Source: Novosphingobium decolorationis (GTDB lineage Bacteria; Pseudomonadota; Alphaproteobacteria; Sphingomonadales; Sphingomonadaceae). From it: a stretch of DNA of 64,000 nt. This document shows positions 29,833-38,880 of this stretch, one piece after another. How positions within the stretch are numbered: the stretch's first letter is position 1; every line of letters starts with the position of its first letter. Location of the stretch: positions 930,001 to 994,000 of the forward strand of contig NZ_CP054856.1 in assembly GCF_018417475.1 (NCBI RefSeq), given 5' to 3'. Position numbers and translations under genes: made by a program. The notes beneath the pieces were generated by a model, which saw only the letters and a program-made list of their open reading frames with translations, did not search any database and was not told the DNA's origin.

Positions 29833-30984
29833 CTAGCCGGATAGACTGACCCGGCCCGCGGCGTGGCGGATCAGGCGTCCGCTCAGTTCAAGTTCGAGCA
29901 GGGCCAGTTGCACAGCCGACGGGCTTGCGCCGGTCTGGCGGATGAGTTCGTCCACGGCGACGGGCGCAGTCGTCAGGAGATCGGCGATTTCGGCCGGACG
30001 GTCATCGACTGGCGCGACGTCCTCGGTGAAGTCCCATTCCGCCACGTCCTCCCGGAAGGTGGAGCGCGGGCTGGTGCCGTCGAAGGCGGTGATGAGTTCG
30101 CACACGTCCTCGACCGACTGGACCAGCACCGCGCCGTCGCGGATGAGACCGTTGCAGCCGTGGGCGCGCGGATCGAGCGGGGAGCCGGGAATCGCCATCA
30201 CCTCACGCCCCATCTCGCCCGCCAGCCGGGCGGTGATGAGCGAACCCGATTTGGGCGCGGCCTCGACCACCAGCGTGCCCGCACAGAGCCCGGCGATGAT
30301 GCGGTTGCGGGCCGGAAAATGGCGTGCCAGCGGCTCGGTTCCGCAGGGCTGTTCCGCAAGCACCAGCCCTTTTTCCACGATCTCGGCCTGAAGTGCCTCG
30401 TGCTCGGGCGGATAGGCGATGTCGATGCCGCTCGCGATCACGCCCACGGTCGCGCCGCCCGCGGCGAGCGCGCCCTGGTGCGCGGCCCCGTCGATACCCC
30501 GGGCAAGTCCCGAGACGACGGTGAAACCCGCCTGCCCCAGACCATAGGCGAAATCGCGCGCCAGACGCACCGCGGCGGCCGAGGCGTTGCGCGCGCCGAC
30601 CATGGCAACGCTGGGGCGATGCATGAGCGAAAGATCGCCCAGACAGGTCAGGATCGGCGGAGCGCCGCTCACTTGCGCAAGCAAGGGGGGATTGTCCGGC
30701 GAATCGTGGAAGAGATAGCGCGCGCCCAGCTTGCGCATCGCGCTCGTCTCTGCGTCGATGCGCTTGACCGGGGCGGCGGTGTAGCGCCTGCCCCCCTTCC
30801 CGGCGATATCGGGCAGCGCCTCAAGCGCGGCGATTGCGGTGCCGAATCTGCCCAGAAGCTGGCGGTAGCTGACGGGCCCAACATTGGGCGAGCGCAGCAG
30901 GCGGATGCGCGCGAAGGCTTCCTCCTGGCTCAGTTGCAGCCGTTCCTTCCCGACCGTGCCCGCAGACTCCTTCGCCTCGTCCAT
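29833..30984 (-). CDS. dprA: DNA-processing protein DprA
   Basis: Loads RecA on incoming single-stranded DNA during natural transformation. The 383 residues have an N-terminal SAM-like region (about 15-80), the extended Rossmann fold with VAMVGARNAS, VVSGLARGIDGAAHQGAL, FPARNRIIAGL and ITARLAGEMGREVMAIPG, and a C-terminal winged-helix DML1-like domain from about 310 (EIADLLTTAPVAVDELIRQTG). The ATG is 19 nt after the plsY stop. plsY-dprA-topA is a familiar order in alphaproteobacteria. Confidence 0.93.
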   Translation of the reverse strand: MDEAKESAGTVGKERLQLSQEEAFARIRLLRSPNVGPVSYRQLLGRFGTAIAALEALPDIAGKGGRRYTAAPVKRIDAETSAMRKLGARYLFHDSPDNPPLLAQVSGAPPILTCLGDLSLMHRPSVAMVGARNASAAAVRLARDFAYGLGQAGFTVVSGLARGIDGAAHQGALAAGGATVGVIASGIDIAYPPEHEALQAEIVEKGLVLAEQPCGTEPLARHFPARNRIIAGLCAGTLVVEAAPKSGSLITARLAGEMGREVMAIPGSPLDPRAHGCNGLIRDGAVLVQSVEDVCELITAFDGTSPRSTFREDVAEWDFTEDVAPVDDRPAEIADLLTTAPVAVDELIRQTGASPSAVQLALLELELSGRLIRHAAGRVSLSG

Positions 30985-31003
30985 TCGCCCCCGCAGATAC
31001 GTT

Positions 31004-31585
31004 CTACTTCTTGCTGCCCACCCTGGGTTCGGTCCCCGCGATCAGGCGGTCGATATTGGCACGATGCTGGAAGAGGACGACAAGGGCAATAACCCCGAGC
31101 ACCATCGCGGCCTCGTTCTGACCGACAAGGTAGGCGACGAGCGGCGCGATGACCGCCGCGCTGATCCCCGCAACCGAGGAAATGCGCACCACGGCAAGGA
31201 GGCCGATCCAGGCCACCGCGTAGGCAAGGCCGATGGGCCAGGCGTAGGCAAAGGCGATGCCCGCCGTGGTCGCCACGCCCTTGCCGCCCTTGAACTTGAG
31301 CCAGACCGGGAAGCAGTGGCCGAAGAAGGCGCCAAGCGCGGCCAGCCAGGTCCACTCCGGCCAGAGCAGTGACGTCATCGCCACCGCCGCCAGGCCCTTG
31401 GCGAGGTCAAGCAGAAGGGTTGCAGCGGCGAGCTTCTTGTTGCCCGTGCGCAAGACATTGGTCGCCCCGATATTGCCCGAGCCGATGGACCGCAAATCGT
31501 CCATCCCGGCAAGCTGGGTGAGCATGAGACCGAAGGGCACCGAGCCGAAGCCGTAGCCGACAAGAAGAGCAAGAATCCAATCCAT
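31004..31585 (-). CDS. plsY: Acyl-phosphate:glycerol-3-phosphate acyltransferase PlsY
   Basis: Inner-membrane enzyme for the first acylation in phospholipid synthesis, using acyl-phosphate from PlsX. The 193 residues have about five membrane segments and the three motifs: GSVPFG with SGNIGATNVLRTGNK (motif 1), FKGGKGVATTAG (motif 2, phosphate loop) and the GQNEAAM motif 3. The start MDWILALLVGYGFG at 31585 is preferred over an upstream extension that lacks a membrane segment. Confidence 0.94.
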   Translation of the reverse strand: MDWILALLVGYGFGSVPFGLMLTQLAGMDDLRSIGSGNIGATNVLRTGNKKLAAATLLLDLAKGLAAVAMTSLLWPEWTWLAALGAFFGHCFPVWLKFKGGKGVATTAGIAFAYAWPIGLAYAVAWIGLLAVVRISSVAGISAAVIAPLVAYLVGQNEAAMVLGVIALVVLFQHRANIDRLIAGTEPRVGSKK

Positions 31586-31746
31586 GGCGCGCCCCATAGC
31601 CCGATTGGAAGGCAAGGCGAAGACATCTTGCGCGCGCAACTGCCGCGCTGGTGCGACCAGTTGCCGCTTCCCGCGTTGCGACATGCGCGCTATCGCGGCT
31701 AACTGGAGCTTGGCTCAAGGTAGCCTAGTGGGCTCAAGGCAAGGTG

Positions 31747-32592
31747 ATGGCAGGCGAAATTCTCGAAGCGGACACGGTGAAGGCGGATATCGGAGGGCTC
31801 GACGCAGCCGCGCCCGTGCTGCTGTTCGATTCGGGCGTGGGCGGTCTCACCGTCCTTGACGAAGTGCGCCATCTCCTGCCCGAGGCTCCCATTCTCTACG
31901 CCGCCGACACCGCCGGCCTGCCCTATGGCACCAAGACCGAAGCGCAGATTGCCGCGCGCGTGGCCGGTCTTCTTGGCCGCATGGCCGAGCGCTTTCGCCC
32001 CCGGCTCATCTGCATTGCCTGCAACACCGCCTCCACGATTGCGCTCGGTATGGTGCGCGAAGTCCTCGAAACACCCATCGTGGGCACCGTCCCCGCGATA
32101 AAGCCGGCGGCTGCGATGACGCAAAGCGGGGTCATCGGCCTTCTCGGCACCCAGGCGACGATCCGGCAGGGCTATGTCGACCGGCTCGAACGCGAATTTG
32201 CCGCCGACCAGCAGCTCCTGCGCCACGGCGCGCCCGAACTGGTCGATGCCGCCGAGGCCAAGCTGCGCGGCGAGAGCGTCGATCCCGCCGCCATTTCGCG
32301 TGCGGTGGAGGCTCTGCGCGCCATGCCCGGCGGCGAGCGGATCGACACGGTGGTGCTGGCCTGCACCCATTTCCCGCTTCTGGAACCGGAACTTTCCGCC
32401 GCATTCGGGCCCGATGTGCGCTTCGTCCACGGCGCACAGGGGATCGCACGACAGGTCGCCCGATTGACACATGGGCAGGCGTTTGCCCGCCGCACGCCCG
32501 ACCGCGCGCTCTTCACCGGAGATCCTGTGGCCGCACGCGCCTACAGCACGGCTCTTGCCCGCTTCGGGCTGGCGAGCATCGAACACTTCTGA
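31747..32592 (+). CDS. murI: Glutamate racemase
   Basis: Makes D-glutamate for peptidoglycan. The 281 residues have LLFDSGVGGLTVL with the proton-shuttle aspartate, CIACNTAST with the first catalytic cysteine and VLACTHFPLL with the second. A GTG three bases upstream is an alternative start. The gene is divergent from plsY with 161 nt between. Downstream lies the hemA regulatory palindrome rather than an obvious terminator. Confidence 0.93.
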   Translation: MAGEILEADTVKADIGGLDAAAPVLLFDSGVGGLTVLDEVRHLLPEAPILYAADTAGLPYGTKTEAQIAARVAGLLGRMAERFRPRLICIACNTASTIALGMVREVLETPIVGTVPAIKPAAAMTQSGVIGLLGTQATIRQGYVDRLEREFAADQQLLRHGAPELVDAAEAKLRGESVDPAAISRAVEALRAMPGGERIDTVVLACTHFPLLEPELSAAFGPDVRFVHGAQGIARQVARLTHGQAFARRTPDRALFTGDPVAARAYSTALARFGLASIEHF

Positions 32593-32953
32593 CACCGGCC
32601 CAAGGGCCCTTCAGATTGAAACTCCTTGCAAACCTTGATGGCGATCAATGTTTGCAAGTCACAGCGCGGCAATAGGCACAGTCACGCAGAGAGCCACAGA
32701 AGCTTTCGCAAATCGGGAGAAAACCGGCAGCACGGCTAGGACAAGGCGTCCACTTCCGTACAAAGTCGATACGTCTATATGGGACAACGTTCTGGTCATG
32801 GACCAAGGGATAATGTATTGGCCCGCGATACGGGGTAGAGTTCGTCTTTCCATGGGAAAGTCCCGAAAGGACTGGACCGGGGGACGGATAGAGGCAAAGG
32901 TTAAGCCGGCGCAGAGCAAAAGGCATGACGGCGTAGAGCAGGACAAGGCTTTC
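32593..32953. other. hemA upstream region (361 bp)
   Basis: No coding ORF is supported. It begins with the FNR-type palindrome (32625-32658), followed by about 300 bp of likely untranslated leader. A class II activator position would put the start site near 32683. Another possible -10, TAATGT near 32812-32817, lies further downstream. TGGTC-N3-GACCA near 32792 is a minor inverted repeat. Confidence 0.45.
32625..32658. promoter_or_regulatory. FNR-type box inside a long palindrome before hemA
   Basis: The centre is TTGATGGCGATCAA (32635-32648), a perfect match to the FNR/FnrL consensus TTGAT-N4-ATCAA. It is enclosed by CTTGCAAAC (32625-32633) and GTTTGCAAG (32650-32658), giving a 34-bp palindrome with one mismatched pair. 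hemA of photosynthetic alphaproteobacteria is a known FnrL target. The palindrome could also be a hairpin ending murI transcripts, but no T-run follows. Confidence 0.6.
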
Positions 32954-34168
32954 GTGAACTACGATCAGATTTTCGACCAGGCGATCGATCGCCTTCACTC
33001 CGAAGGTCGCTATCGCGTCTTCATCGATATCCTGCGCAACAAGGGGGCCTACCCCAACGCCCGCTGCTTTGCCGGGCACAATGGCCCCAAGCCGATCACG
33101 GTGTGGTGCTCGAACGACTACCTTGCCATGGGCCAGCACCCCAAGGTGATCGAGGCCATGGAAGAGGCGCTGCACGACGTGGGCGCGGGCTCGGGTGGCA
33201 CGCGCAACATCGGCGGCAACACCCACTACCATATCGAGCTGGAATCCGAGCTGGCCGACCTGCACGGCAAGGAAGGCGCGCTGCTCTTCACCTCGGGCTA
33301 CGTCTCGAACGATGCGACGCTGTCCACGCTCGCCAAGCTGCTGCCGGGCTGCGTGATCTTCTCGGACGAGCTGAACCACGCGAGCATGATCGCCGGCATC
33401 CGCAACGCAGGCTGCCCCAAGAAGATCTTCCGCCACAACGACCTTGAACACCTCGAGGAACTGCTGGCCGAGACCGACCCCGCGCTGCCCAAGCTGATCG
33501 CGTTCGAATCGGTCTATTCGATGGACGCCGACGTCGCCCCGATCCACGAGATCTGCGACCTCGCCGAAAAGTACAACGCGCTGACCTACATCGACGAGGT
33601 TCACGCGGTGGGCATGTACGGCCCGCGCGGCGGCGGCATCACCGACCGCGACAAGGCCGCGCACCGCATCGACATCATCGAGGGTACGCTGGGCAAGGCA
33701 TTCGGCGTCATGGGTGGCTACATCGCCGCCGACCAGAAGATCATCGACTGCATCCGCTCCTATGCGCCGGGCTTCATCTTCACGACCTCGCTCTCGCCGG
33801 TGCTGGTCGCGGGCGTGCTCGCCTCGGTGAAGCACCTCAAGAGCTCGAGCGTCGAGCGCGAGGCGCAGCAGAAGTCGGCCGCAATGATGAAGGCCAAGTT
33901 CCGTGAAGCGGGTCTTCCGGTCATGAATTCGACCACGCACATCGTGCCGCTGATGGTCGGCGATCCGGTCAAGGCCAAGAAGATCAGCGACATCCTGCTC
34001 GCCGAATACGGCGCCTACGTGCAGCCGATCAACTTCCCGACCGTGCCGCGCGGCAAGGAGCGCCTGCGCTTCACGCCGGGCCCTGCACACACCGAGGAAA
34101 TGATGGACCATCTCACGCGCGCCCTGGTCGAGATCTGGGAACGCCTGGAAATGCGCAAGGCCGCCTGA
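32954..34168 (+). CDS. hemA: 5-aminolevulinate synthase
   Basis: PLP enzyme joining glycine and succinyl-CoA to start tetrapyrrole synthesis (C4 pathway of alphaproteobacteria). The 404 residues have [29 protein letters not shown], the [11 protein letters not shown] aspartate, [12 protein letters not shown] and the PLP lysine in [13 protein letters not shown]. The GTG at 32954 gives [20 protein letters not shown], the usual start, with AAGG six bases before; the ORF open to 32648 is non-coding leader. Its succinyl-CoA substrate is the product of the scpA route in this window. Confidence 0.94.
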   Translation: MNYDQIFDQAIDRLHSEGRYRVFIDILRNKGAYPNARCFAGHNGPKPITVWCSNDYLAMGQHPKVIEAMEEALHDVGAGSGGTRNIGGNTHYHIELESELADLHGKEGALLFTSGYVSNDATLSTLAKLLPGCVIFSDELNHASMIAGIRNAGCPKKIFRHNDLEHLEELLAETDPALPKLIAFESVYSMDADVAPIHEICDLAEKYNALTYIDEVHAVGMYGPRGGGITDRDKAAHRIDIIEGTLGKAFGVMGGYIAADQKIIDCIRSYAPGFIFTTSLSPVLVAGVLASVKHLKSSSVEREAQQKSAAMMKAKFREAGLPVMNSTTHIVPLMVGDPVKAKKISDILLAEYGAYVQPINFPTVPRGKERLRFTPGPAHTEEMMDHLTRALVEIWERLEMRKAA

Positions 34169-34218
34169 ACGCACCTGCGCCCCAGCCCCCTTCACGTCAG
34201 AAAATTCCTTTTGGGCGT

Positions 34219-34237
34219 GGCCGGATAACTTCCGGCC
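34219..34237 (+). terminator. Hairpin after hemA
   Basis: GGCCGGA-TAACT-TCCGGCC: perfect 7-bp stem with a 5-nt loop, 50 nt after the hemA stop, followed by a C/T-rich rather than T-only stretch. Probable transcript end. Confidence 0.45.
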
Positions 34238-34323
34238 CGCCCCCTTCCCTTATGCCAGCCAGGTCCCATCTAGGGGGTCACGCAAGGTCCGCGCCTCTCG
34301 CGGCCCGTTGATCCGAGGACCCA

Positions 34324-35421
34324 ATGGCAAAACTCTTCTCGCCGATCACGCTGGGCGATCTCACCCTTTCCAATCGCATCGTCATCGCCCCCATGTGCCA
34401 GTACTCGGCACAGGATGGCTGCATGACCGACTGGCACGCGATGCACATCGGCCAGCTCGCCCAATCGGGCGCGGGCGCCTTCACCATCGAGGCCACCGCA
34501 GTCAGCCCGGAAGGGCGCATCACCTACGCCGACGTCGGCCTGTGGGACGATGCGACCGAAGCCGCGATGGACAAGGTGCTGCAATCGGTGCGGCGCTGGT
34601 CGGACATGCCCATCGTCATCCAGCTCGGCCACGCAGGCCGCAAGGCCAGCTGCGAAAAGCCCTGGGACGGCGGCGGCCAGATCGCGCCTGACGCGGCGAA
34701 CGGCTGGCAGACCGTCTCGGCCTCGGACATTCCCTTCTCCGCCGATGACAACGCCCCCGCCGCCCTCGACACCGAGGGTCTGGCGCGTCTTCGCGATGCC
34801 TTTGCCCAGGCCGCCGTGCGCGCTGCGCGCCTTGGCATCGATGCCATCCAGCTTCACGGCGCGCACGGCTACCTGCTCCACCAGTTCCTCTCGCCGCTCT
34901 CCAACACGCGTACCGACGAATACGGCGGAAGCCTGGAAAACCGCATGCGCTTCCCGCTTGAGGTCTTCGACGCCGTGCGCGCCGCCTTCCCTTCGGAGAA
35001 GCCCGTCACCATGCGCATCTCGGGCACCGATTGGGTCGAGGGCGGCTGGGACATCGAACAGTCCGTGGCCTTCTCCAAGGCACTGGAAGCGCGCGGGGTT
35101 GCCGCCATGCACATTTCCTCGGGCGGTCTCCACGTGGACCAGAAGATCCCCGTCGGCCCCAGCTACCAGGTACCGCTGGCCCGCGCCGTCAAGGAGGCCG
35201 TGAACGTCCCCGTCATCGCGGTCGGCCTCATCACCGAACCCGAGCAGGCCGAGGCCATCGTCGCGACGGGCGATGCCGACATGATCGCGCTGGCGCGTAC
35301 GGTTCTCTACGACCCGCGCTGGCCCTGGCACGCCGCCGCCGCGCTTGGCGCGCAGGTCAAGGCCGCCCCGCAGTACCTGCGCTGCCAGCCCCATCGCCTC
35401 AAGGACCTGTTCTCCGCGTAA
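34324..35421 (+). CDS. NADH:flavin oxidoreductase, old yellow enzyme family (YqjM/NamA type)
   Basis: FMN enzyme that reduces activated C=C bonds of enals, enones and nitro compounds with NAD(P)H. The 365 residues have the short N-terminus of the thermophilic-like class: FSPITLGDLTLSNRIVIAPMCQYSA with the class-typical cysteine, WHAMHIGQLAQSGAG, IQLGHAGRKAS, the substrate-binding HGAHGYLLHQFLSP, RTDEYGGSLENRMRFPLEV and IALARTVLYDPRW. It stands alone, ending in a strong bidirectional terminator shared with the ornithine decarboxylase gene. The physiological substrate is unknown. Confidence 0.9.
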   Translation: MAKLFSPITLGDLTLSNRIVIAPMCQYSAQDGCMTDWHAMHIGQLAQSGAGAFTIEATAVSPEGRITYADVGLWDDATEAAMDKVLQSVRRWSDMPIVIQLGHAGRKASCEKPWDGGGQIAPDAANGWQTVSASDIPFSADDNAPAALDTEGLARLRDAFAQAAVRAARLGIDAIQLHGAHGYLLHQFLSPLSNTRTDEYGGSLENRMRFPLEVFDAVRAAFPSEKPVTMRISGTDWVEGGWDIEQSVAFSKALEARGVAAMHISSGGLHVDQKIPVGPSYQVPLARAVKEAVNVPVIAVGLITEPEQAEAIVATGDADMIALARTVLYDPRWPWHAAAALGAQVKAAPQYLRCQPHRLKDLFSA

Positions 35422-35437
35422 GGCTCATAGCCACACC

Positions 35438-35476
35438 AAAAAGGCCCCCGGAACACATGGTTCCGGGGGCCTTTTT
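35438..35476. terminator. Bidirectional intrinsic terminator
   Basis: AAAAA, then GGCCCCCGGAA (35443-35453), a 7-nt loop, TTCCGGGGGCC (35461-35471), then TTTTT. The 11-bp perfect stem with T-runs on both strands serves the convergent old yellow enzyme and ornithine decarboxylase genes. Confidence 0.93.
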
Positions 35477-35498
35477 CATTCCGTTCGAGCGCGACGCC

Positions 35499-36728
35499 TC
35501 AGCGCAGCGAGACCACGTTGTCCGACACGCGCGGGTCCGCACGATCGCCGGTGTAGAGGCTGGCCATCGGCTCATCCTCGACAATGACGACTTCCGCGCC
35601 GCCAAAGCCGTTGAACGCAGTCTTCATCGCCGCGCCATAGGCGCCCAGCATGCCGACCTCGATCCAGTCGCCCGCCTTGATGCCCGGAGGCAGCATGAAG
35701 GGACCTTCCATGAAGTCCGCATCGTCGCAGGTCGGGCCGTAGAACGAGAAGGCTTCCAGTTCGGCCGCGTCCATCGCTGCATTGTCGTTGTCGACATCGC
35801 GCGGGATGTGGCGGACCGGGAAACGCCAGGCCACGTGCGCCGCATCATAGAGCGCGCCATAGGCCCCGTCGTTGATGTACAGCTCTTCCCCGCGGCGCTT
35901 CTCGACCTTGACGATCAGCGAATTGTACTCGGCCGACAGCGCACGACCGGGCTCGCACCACAGCTCCGCGTTGTAGGCAATCGGCATCGCTTCGAAGTGG
36001 CGGTGAATGATCGCGAAGTAATCCTCGAGCGGCGGCGGTTCCATGCCCGGGTAGCTGGAGGGGAAGCCCCCACCCACGTCGATCATGTCGATCACGACAC
36101 CGGCATCGGCAATCGCGGCGCGCGCGCGCTCGAGCGCCTGGACATAGGCGAACGGGGTCATCGCCTGGCTGCCCACGTGGAAGCACACGCCCAGCCAGTC
36201 CGCGACCTGGCGGGTCGACTGGAGCAGCTGGCCTGCATCGACAAGATCGACACCGAACTTGGAGGCAAGGCTGAGCTCGGAATATTCCGAGGAGACGCGC
36301 AGGCGCACACACAGGCGCAGGTCCTTCGCGCGCACACCGTTCTCGTCAGTGGTCGCGGCCACGATCTTGTCGACCTCTTCCTGGGTATCCAGGCTGAAGG
36401 TGCGCACACCGTGCTTGAAATAGGCCTCGCGGATCGCGCTCGCCGTCTTGACCGGGTGCATGAAGCACAGCGTCGCTTCGGGAAGCGTCGCGCGCACCAT
36501 GCGCACCTCGGTGATGGAGGCGACGTCGTAATGCGTGATCCCGTTGTCCCACAGGATCTGGATCAGATCGGGCGAGGGATTGGCCTTGACCGCATAGAGC
36601 GAGCGGCCCGGAAACTTCGTCGCGAAGAATCGAGCGGCGCGCGCCGCAGCGTGCGGGCGGTTCAGGATAACGGGTTCGTCAGGCGCGATTTCGCGCGCTA
36701 CGGCCGGTGCGTCGAGATGTTGGAGCAA
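35499..36728 (-). CDS. Ornithine decarboxylase, alanine-racemase-fold type
   Basis: PLP enzyme making putrescine from ornithine, possibly also acting on lysine. The 409 residues have the PLP lysine K48 in SLYAVKANPSPD, HVGSQAMTPFAYVQAL, the glycine-rich DVGGGFPSSYPG phosphate loop, WCEPGRALSAE and the GPTCDDADF motif with the C-terminal active-site cysteine. The start is a TTG at 36728 with GGGGGT upstream; no ATG gives the proper N-terminus. It follows the carboxyspermidine genes on the same strand but is separated by a 395-nt structured leader, so it may be regulated separately by polyamines. Confidence 0.88.
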   Translation of the reverse strand: MLQHLDAPAVAREIAPDEPVILNRPHAAARAARFFATKFPGRSLYAVKANPSPDLIQILWDNGITHYDVASITEVRMVRATLPEATLCFMHPVKTASAIREAYFKHGVRTFSLDTQEEVDKIVAATTDENGVRAKDLRLCVRLRVSSEYSELSLASKFGVDLVDAGQLLQSTRQVADWLGVCFHVGSQAMTPFAYVQALERARAAIADAGVVIDMIDVGGGFPSSYPGMEPPPLEDYFAIIHRHFEAMPIAYNAELWCEPGRALSAEYNSLIVKVEKRRGEELYINDGAYGALYDAAHVAWRFPVRHIPRDVDNDNAAMDAAELEAFSFYGPTCDDADFMEGPFMLPPGIKAGDWIEVGMLGAYGAAMKTAFNGFGGAEVVIVEDEPMASLYTGDRADPRVSDNVVSLR

Positions 36729-37123
36729 TTCAAGGGACCCCCAGCGAAATTGTTAGCGACAAAGCTGCCTTGCGGTTTGGAAGTCCCCATGGGGCAGCGA
36801 GGGGCGGATATAAGACTGATGCGCTGAATCGCAAGTGAAAAACCAAAGATTTCACGAAACCGTCACAAATGTCGGTTCACACGTACGAGAGCTTGCCAAT
36901 CAGCCAAATTTTTCCTTTCCGTAACAACACGATGTTGCAGACCATGGATCCGCGCGGCGCCGCTCCCGTCATGCGCCTAGAAGCGACTCTATCAGCCGTT
37001 CCAAACGCAGAACTTAACGAGTCGCTCCGCACGATTCGCGGGGCACGTGCCCACCCGGCCCCTGTCCGGGACCAGTTGAAGGGCGCGCGCCTAACAGGCC
37101 TTGGCGCGCGTTTCAACCAAAGC
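36729..37123 (-). promoter_or_regulatory. Structured leader of ornithine decarboxylase, candidate speF-type RNA
   Basis: A 395-nt region between nspC and the ornithine decarboxylase start, on the same strand as both. It holds a long hairpin (GTTGAA 37075-37080 with TTCAAC 37112-37117, and CGCGCGCC 37084-37091 with GGCGCGCG 37103-37110), CCCGG-N7-CCGGG (37054-37070) and the palindrome GGGCACGTGCCC (37041-37052). A conserved speF RNA motif is known upstream of alphaproteobacterial ornithine decarboxylase genes. A short reading frame lies at 36877-36972 (31 codons or, from an inner ATG, 22). A promoter-like pair, TTGCGA (36834-36829) and TATATC (36812-36807) 16 bp apart, would bypass most of this leader. 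Assignment is by position and structure only. Confidence 0.45.
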
Positions 37124-38326
37124 TCAACTGAGCCTGTTACGGAAATCCTCGTAGTCGAAGCGACGGACGCACTCGAGCGAATCGGTTTCCGAATCCCACA
37201 GCCAGATCGAGGGCAGCGCGACCCCGTTGAAGGTCGTCGTCTTGACCATCGAGTAGTGCGCCTGGTCGAGGAACGCGAAGCGCGTGCCCGGCTGCGGGTC
37301 CTTGGGGAAACGGTAGTCGCCGATGACATCGCCCGCGAGGCACGAAGGCCCCCCCAGGCGGATCGCCCCGCCTTCGCCTTCATCGACCATGCCGTGATCG
37401 GCCGCCGGGATCTCGCCCAGCATGGCCGGGCGGTAGGGCGCCTCGATCACATCGGGCATGTGGCAGGTCGCCGAAATGTCGACGATGGCGACCGGCATGC
37501 CGTTCCACCCGGTGTCGAGCACGGTGCCGACCAGGATACCCGCATCGAGCGCCACGGCCTCGCCCGGCTCGATGTAGATTTCCGCGCCGGTATCCTCGGC
37601 CATATCGGACAGGAAGGTGATCAGTTCCTCGCGCTCGTAATCGGCGCGGGTGATGTGGTGGCCGCCACCCACGTTGATCCACTTGAGCTGGCCAAAGAAG
37701 GGTTCGAGGTAGTCGAACACCTTGTCCCAGGTGCGGTCGAGCGGGCCGAAGCCCTGTTCGCACAAGTTGTGGAAGTGGATGCCGTCGACGAGCTCGACAT
37801 GCTCTTCGCTGAGCTGGTCGATGGGAAAGCCCAGACGCGAATGCGGGGCGCTGGGATCGTACTTGGCGACTTCGCCCTCGGGCTGCATCGGGTTGATGCG
37901 AAGGCCGATATCGAAGGTTTCGCCGCGCGCCCGCGCGTTCGCGATGATCGCCGAGCAGCGCACGATCTGCTGGGGCGAATTGAAGATCACGTGGTCCGAG
38001 AGGCGCAGGATCTCGTCCAGTTCATCGGGCTTGTAGGCCGCGCAGTAGGTCGCGATCTCGCCGTCATAGAACTCGCTCGCCAGACGCGCTTCCCATAGCC
38101 CCGAGGTGCATACGCCATCGAGGTATTCCCCGATGATCGGAGCGGTCGACCACATCGAGAACGCCTTCAGCGCCGAAAGCACCTTGGCGCCCGAACGCTC
38201 GCCCACGTCCTGCAGGATCTGAAGGTTCGCGCGCAGCTTGGCCGCATCGACGACGAAGGCAGGGCTGTCGACGCGCGACAGATCGAAATGGGCAAAGGCG
38301 CCCGGATCACCGGCTTTGGTTTCCAT
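37124..38326 (-). CDS. nspC: Carboxynorspermidine/carboxyspermidine decarboxylase
   Basis: PLP decarboxylase that converts carboxyspermidine to spermidine (or the nor-form). The 400 residues have SPAFVVDAAKLRANL, PLP lysine K54 in LSALKAFSMWS, GIHFHNLCEQ, NVGGGHHITRADY, EPGEAVALDAG and a C-terminal GPSCLAGDVIGDY with the active-site cysteine, all typical of NspC rather than of ornithine decarboxylase. The ATG is 6 nt after the macrodomain gene stop. With the dehydrogenase at 38881-40092 it completes spermidine synthesis without S-adenosylmethionine decarboxylase. Confidence 0.92.
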   Translation of the reverse strand: METKAGDPGAFAHFDLSRVDSPAFVVDAAKLRANLQILQDVGERSGAKVLSALKAFSMWSTAPIIGEYLDGVCTSGLWEARLASEFYDGEIATYCAAYKPDELDEILRLSDHVIFNSPQQIVRCSAIIANARARGETFDIGLRINPMQPEGEVAKYDPSAPHSRLGFPIDQLSEEHVELVDGIHFHNLCEQGFGPLDRTWDKVFDYLEPFFGQLKWINVGGGHHITRADYEREELITFLSDMAEDTGAEIYIEPGEAVALDAGILVGTVLDTGWNGMPVAIVDISATCHMPDVIEAPYRPAMLGEIPAADHGMVDEGEGGAIRLGGPSCLAGDVIGDYRFPKDPQPGTRFAFLDQAHYSMVKTTTFNGVALPSIWLWDSETDSLECVRRFDYEDFRNRLS

Positions 38327-38332
38327 GTTTCC

Positions 38333-38863
38333 CTAGTTCTCCAACGCGGCCAGCGCCGCGCGGAGCACGGCCGTGGCATCGTGGTCGAAACCGACCAGCA
38401 AGATAGTGTCGAAAGCTCCGGGATGTTCCCGGAGCAGATTGGCGATCGCTCCAACCGCGACCTTGGCCGCCATCGCCGCGGGATAGCCATAGACCCCGGT
38501 CGAGATTGCCGGGAACGCCAGCGTGCGCAGCCCCGCACCGCGGGCCAGGTCCAGGCTGGAGCGGTAGCATCGGGCGAGAAGCTCTGCCTCCCCCTGCCCA
38601 CCGCCATGCCAGACCGGCCCTACAGTGTGGATGACCTGGCGCGCGGGAAGCTTGTAGCCTCCCGTCAAGCGCGCTTCGCCGGTCGGGCAGCCACCCAGTT
38701 CGCGGCATTCGGCCAGGAGTTCCGGCCCCGCGCCGCGGTGGATGGCGCCATCGACGCCCCCACCGCCCAGCAAGGAGGAATTCGCCGCGTTGACGATGGC
38801 ATCCACCGCCAGCTGCGTGATATCCCCTTGCCAGACCTCGACACGGGTGCCGCCCAGCTCCAT
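38333..38863 (-). CDS. Macrodomain protein, O-acetyl-ADP-ribose deacetylase-like
   Basis: A single macrodomain of 176 residues that binds or hydrolyses ADP-ribose derivatives. It has [35 protein letters not shown] (ADP-ribose pocket with catalytic Asn/Asp), [25 protein letters not shown] and [14 protein letters not shown]. This is the YmdB/MacroD-like arrangement. The start ATG is the first methionine after the dehydrogenase stop (17 nt). Its place inside a polyamine operon is notable; a link between ADP-ribose or acetyl metabolism and polyamines is inference. Confidence 0.9.
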   Translation of the reverse strand: MELGGTRVEVWQGDITQLAVDAIVNAANSSLLGGGGVDGAIHRGAGPELLAECRELGGCPTGEARLTGGYKLPARQVIHTVGPVWHGGGQGEAELLARCYRSSLDLARGAGLRTLAFPAISTGVYGYPAAMAAKVAVGAIANLLREHPGAFDTILLVGFDHDATAVLRAALAALEN

Positions 38864-38880
38864 CGACGCGCCGCGCGCGA

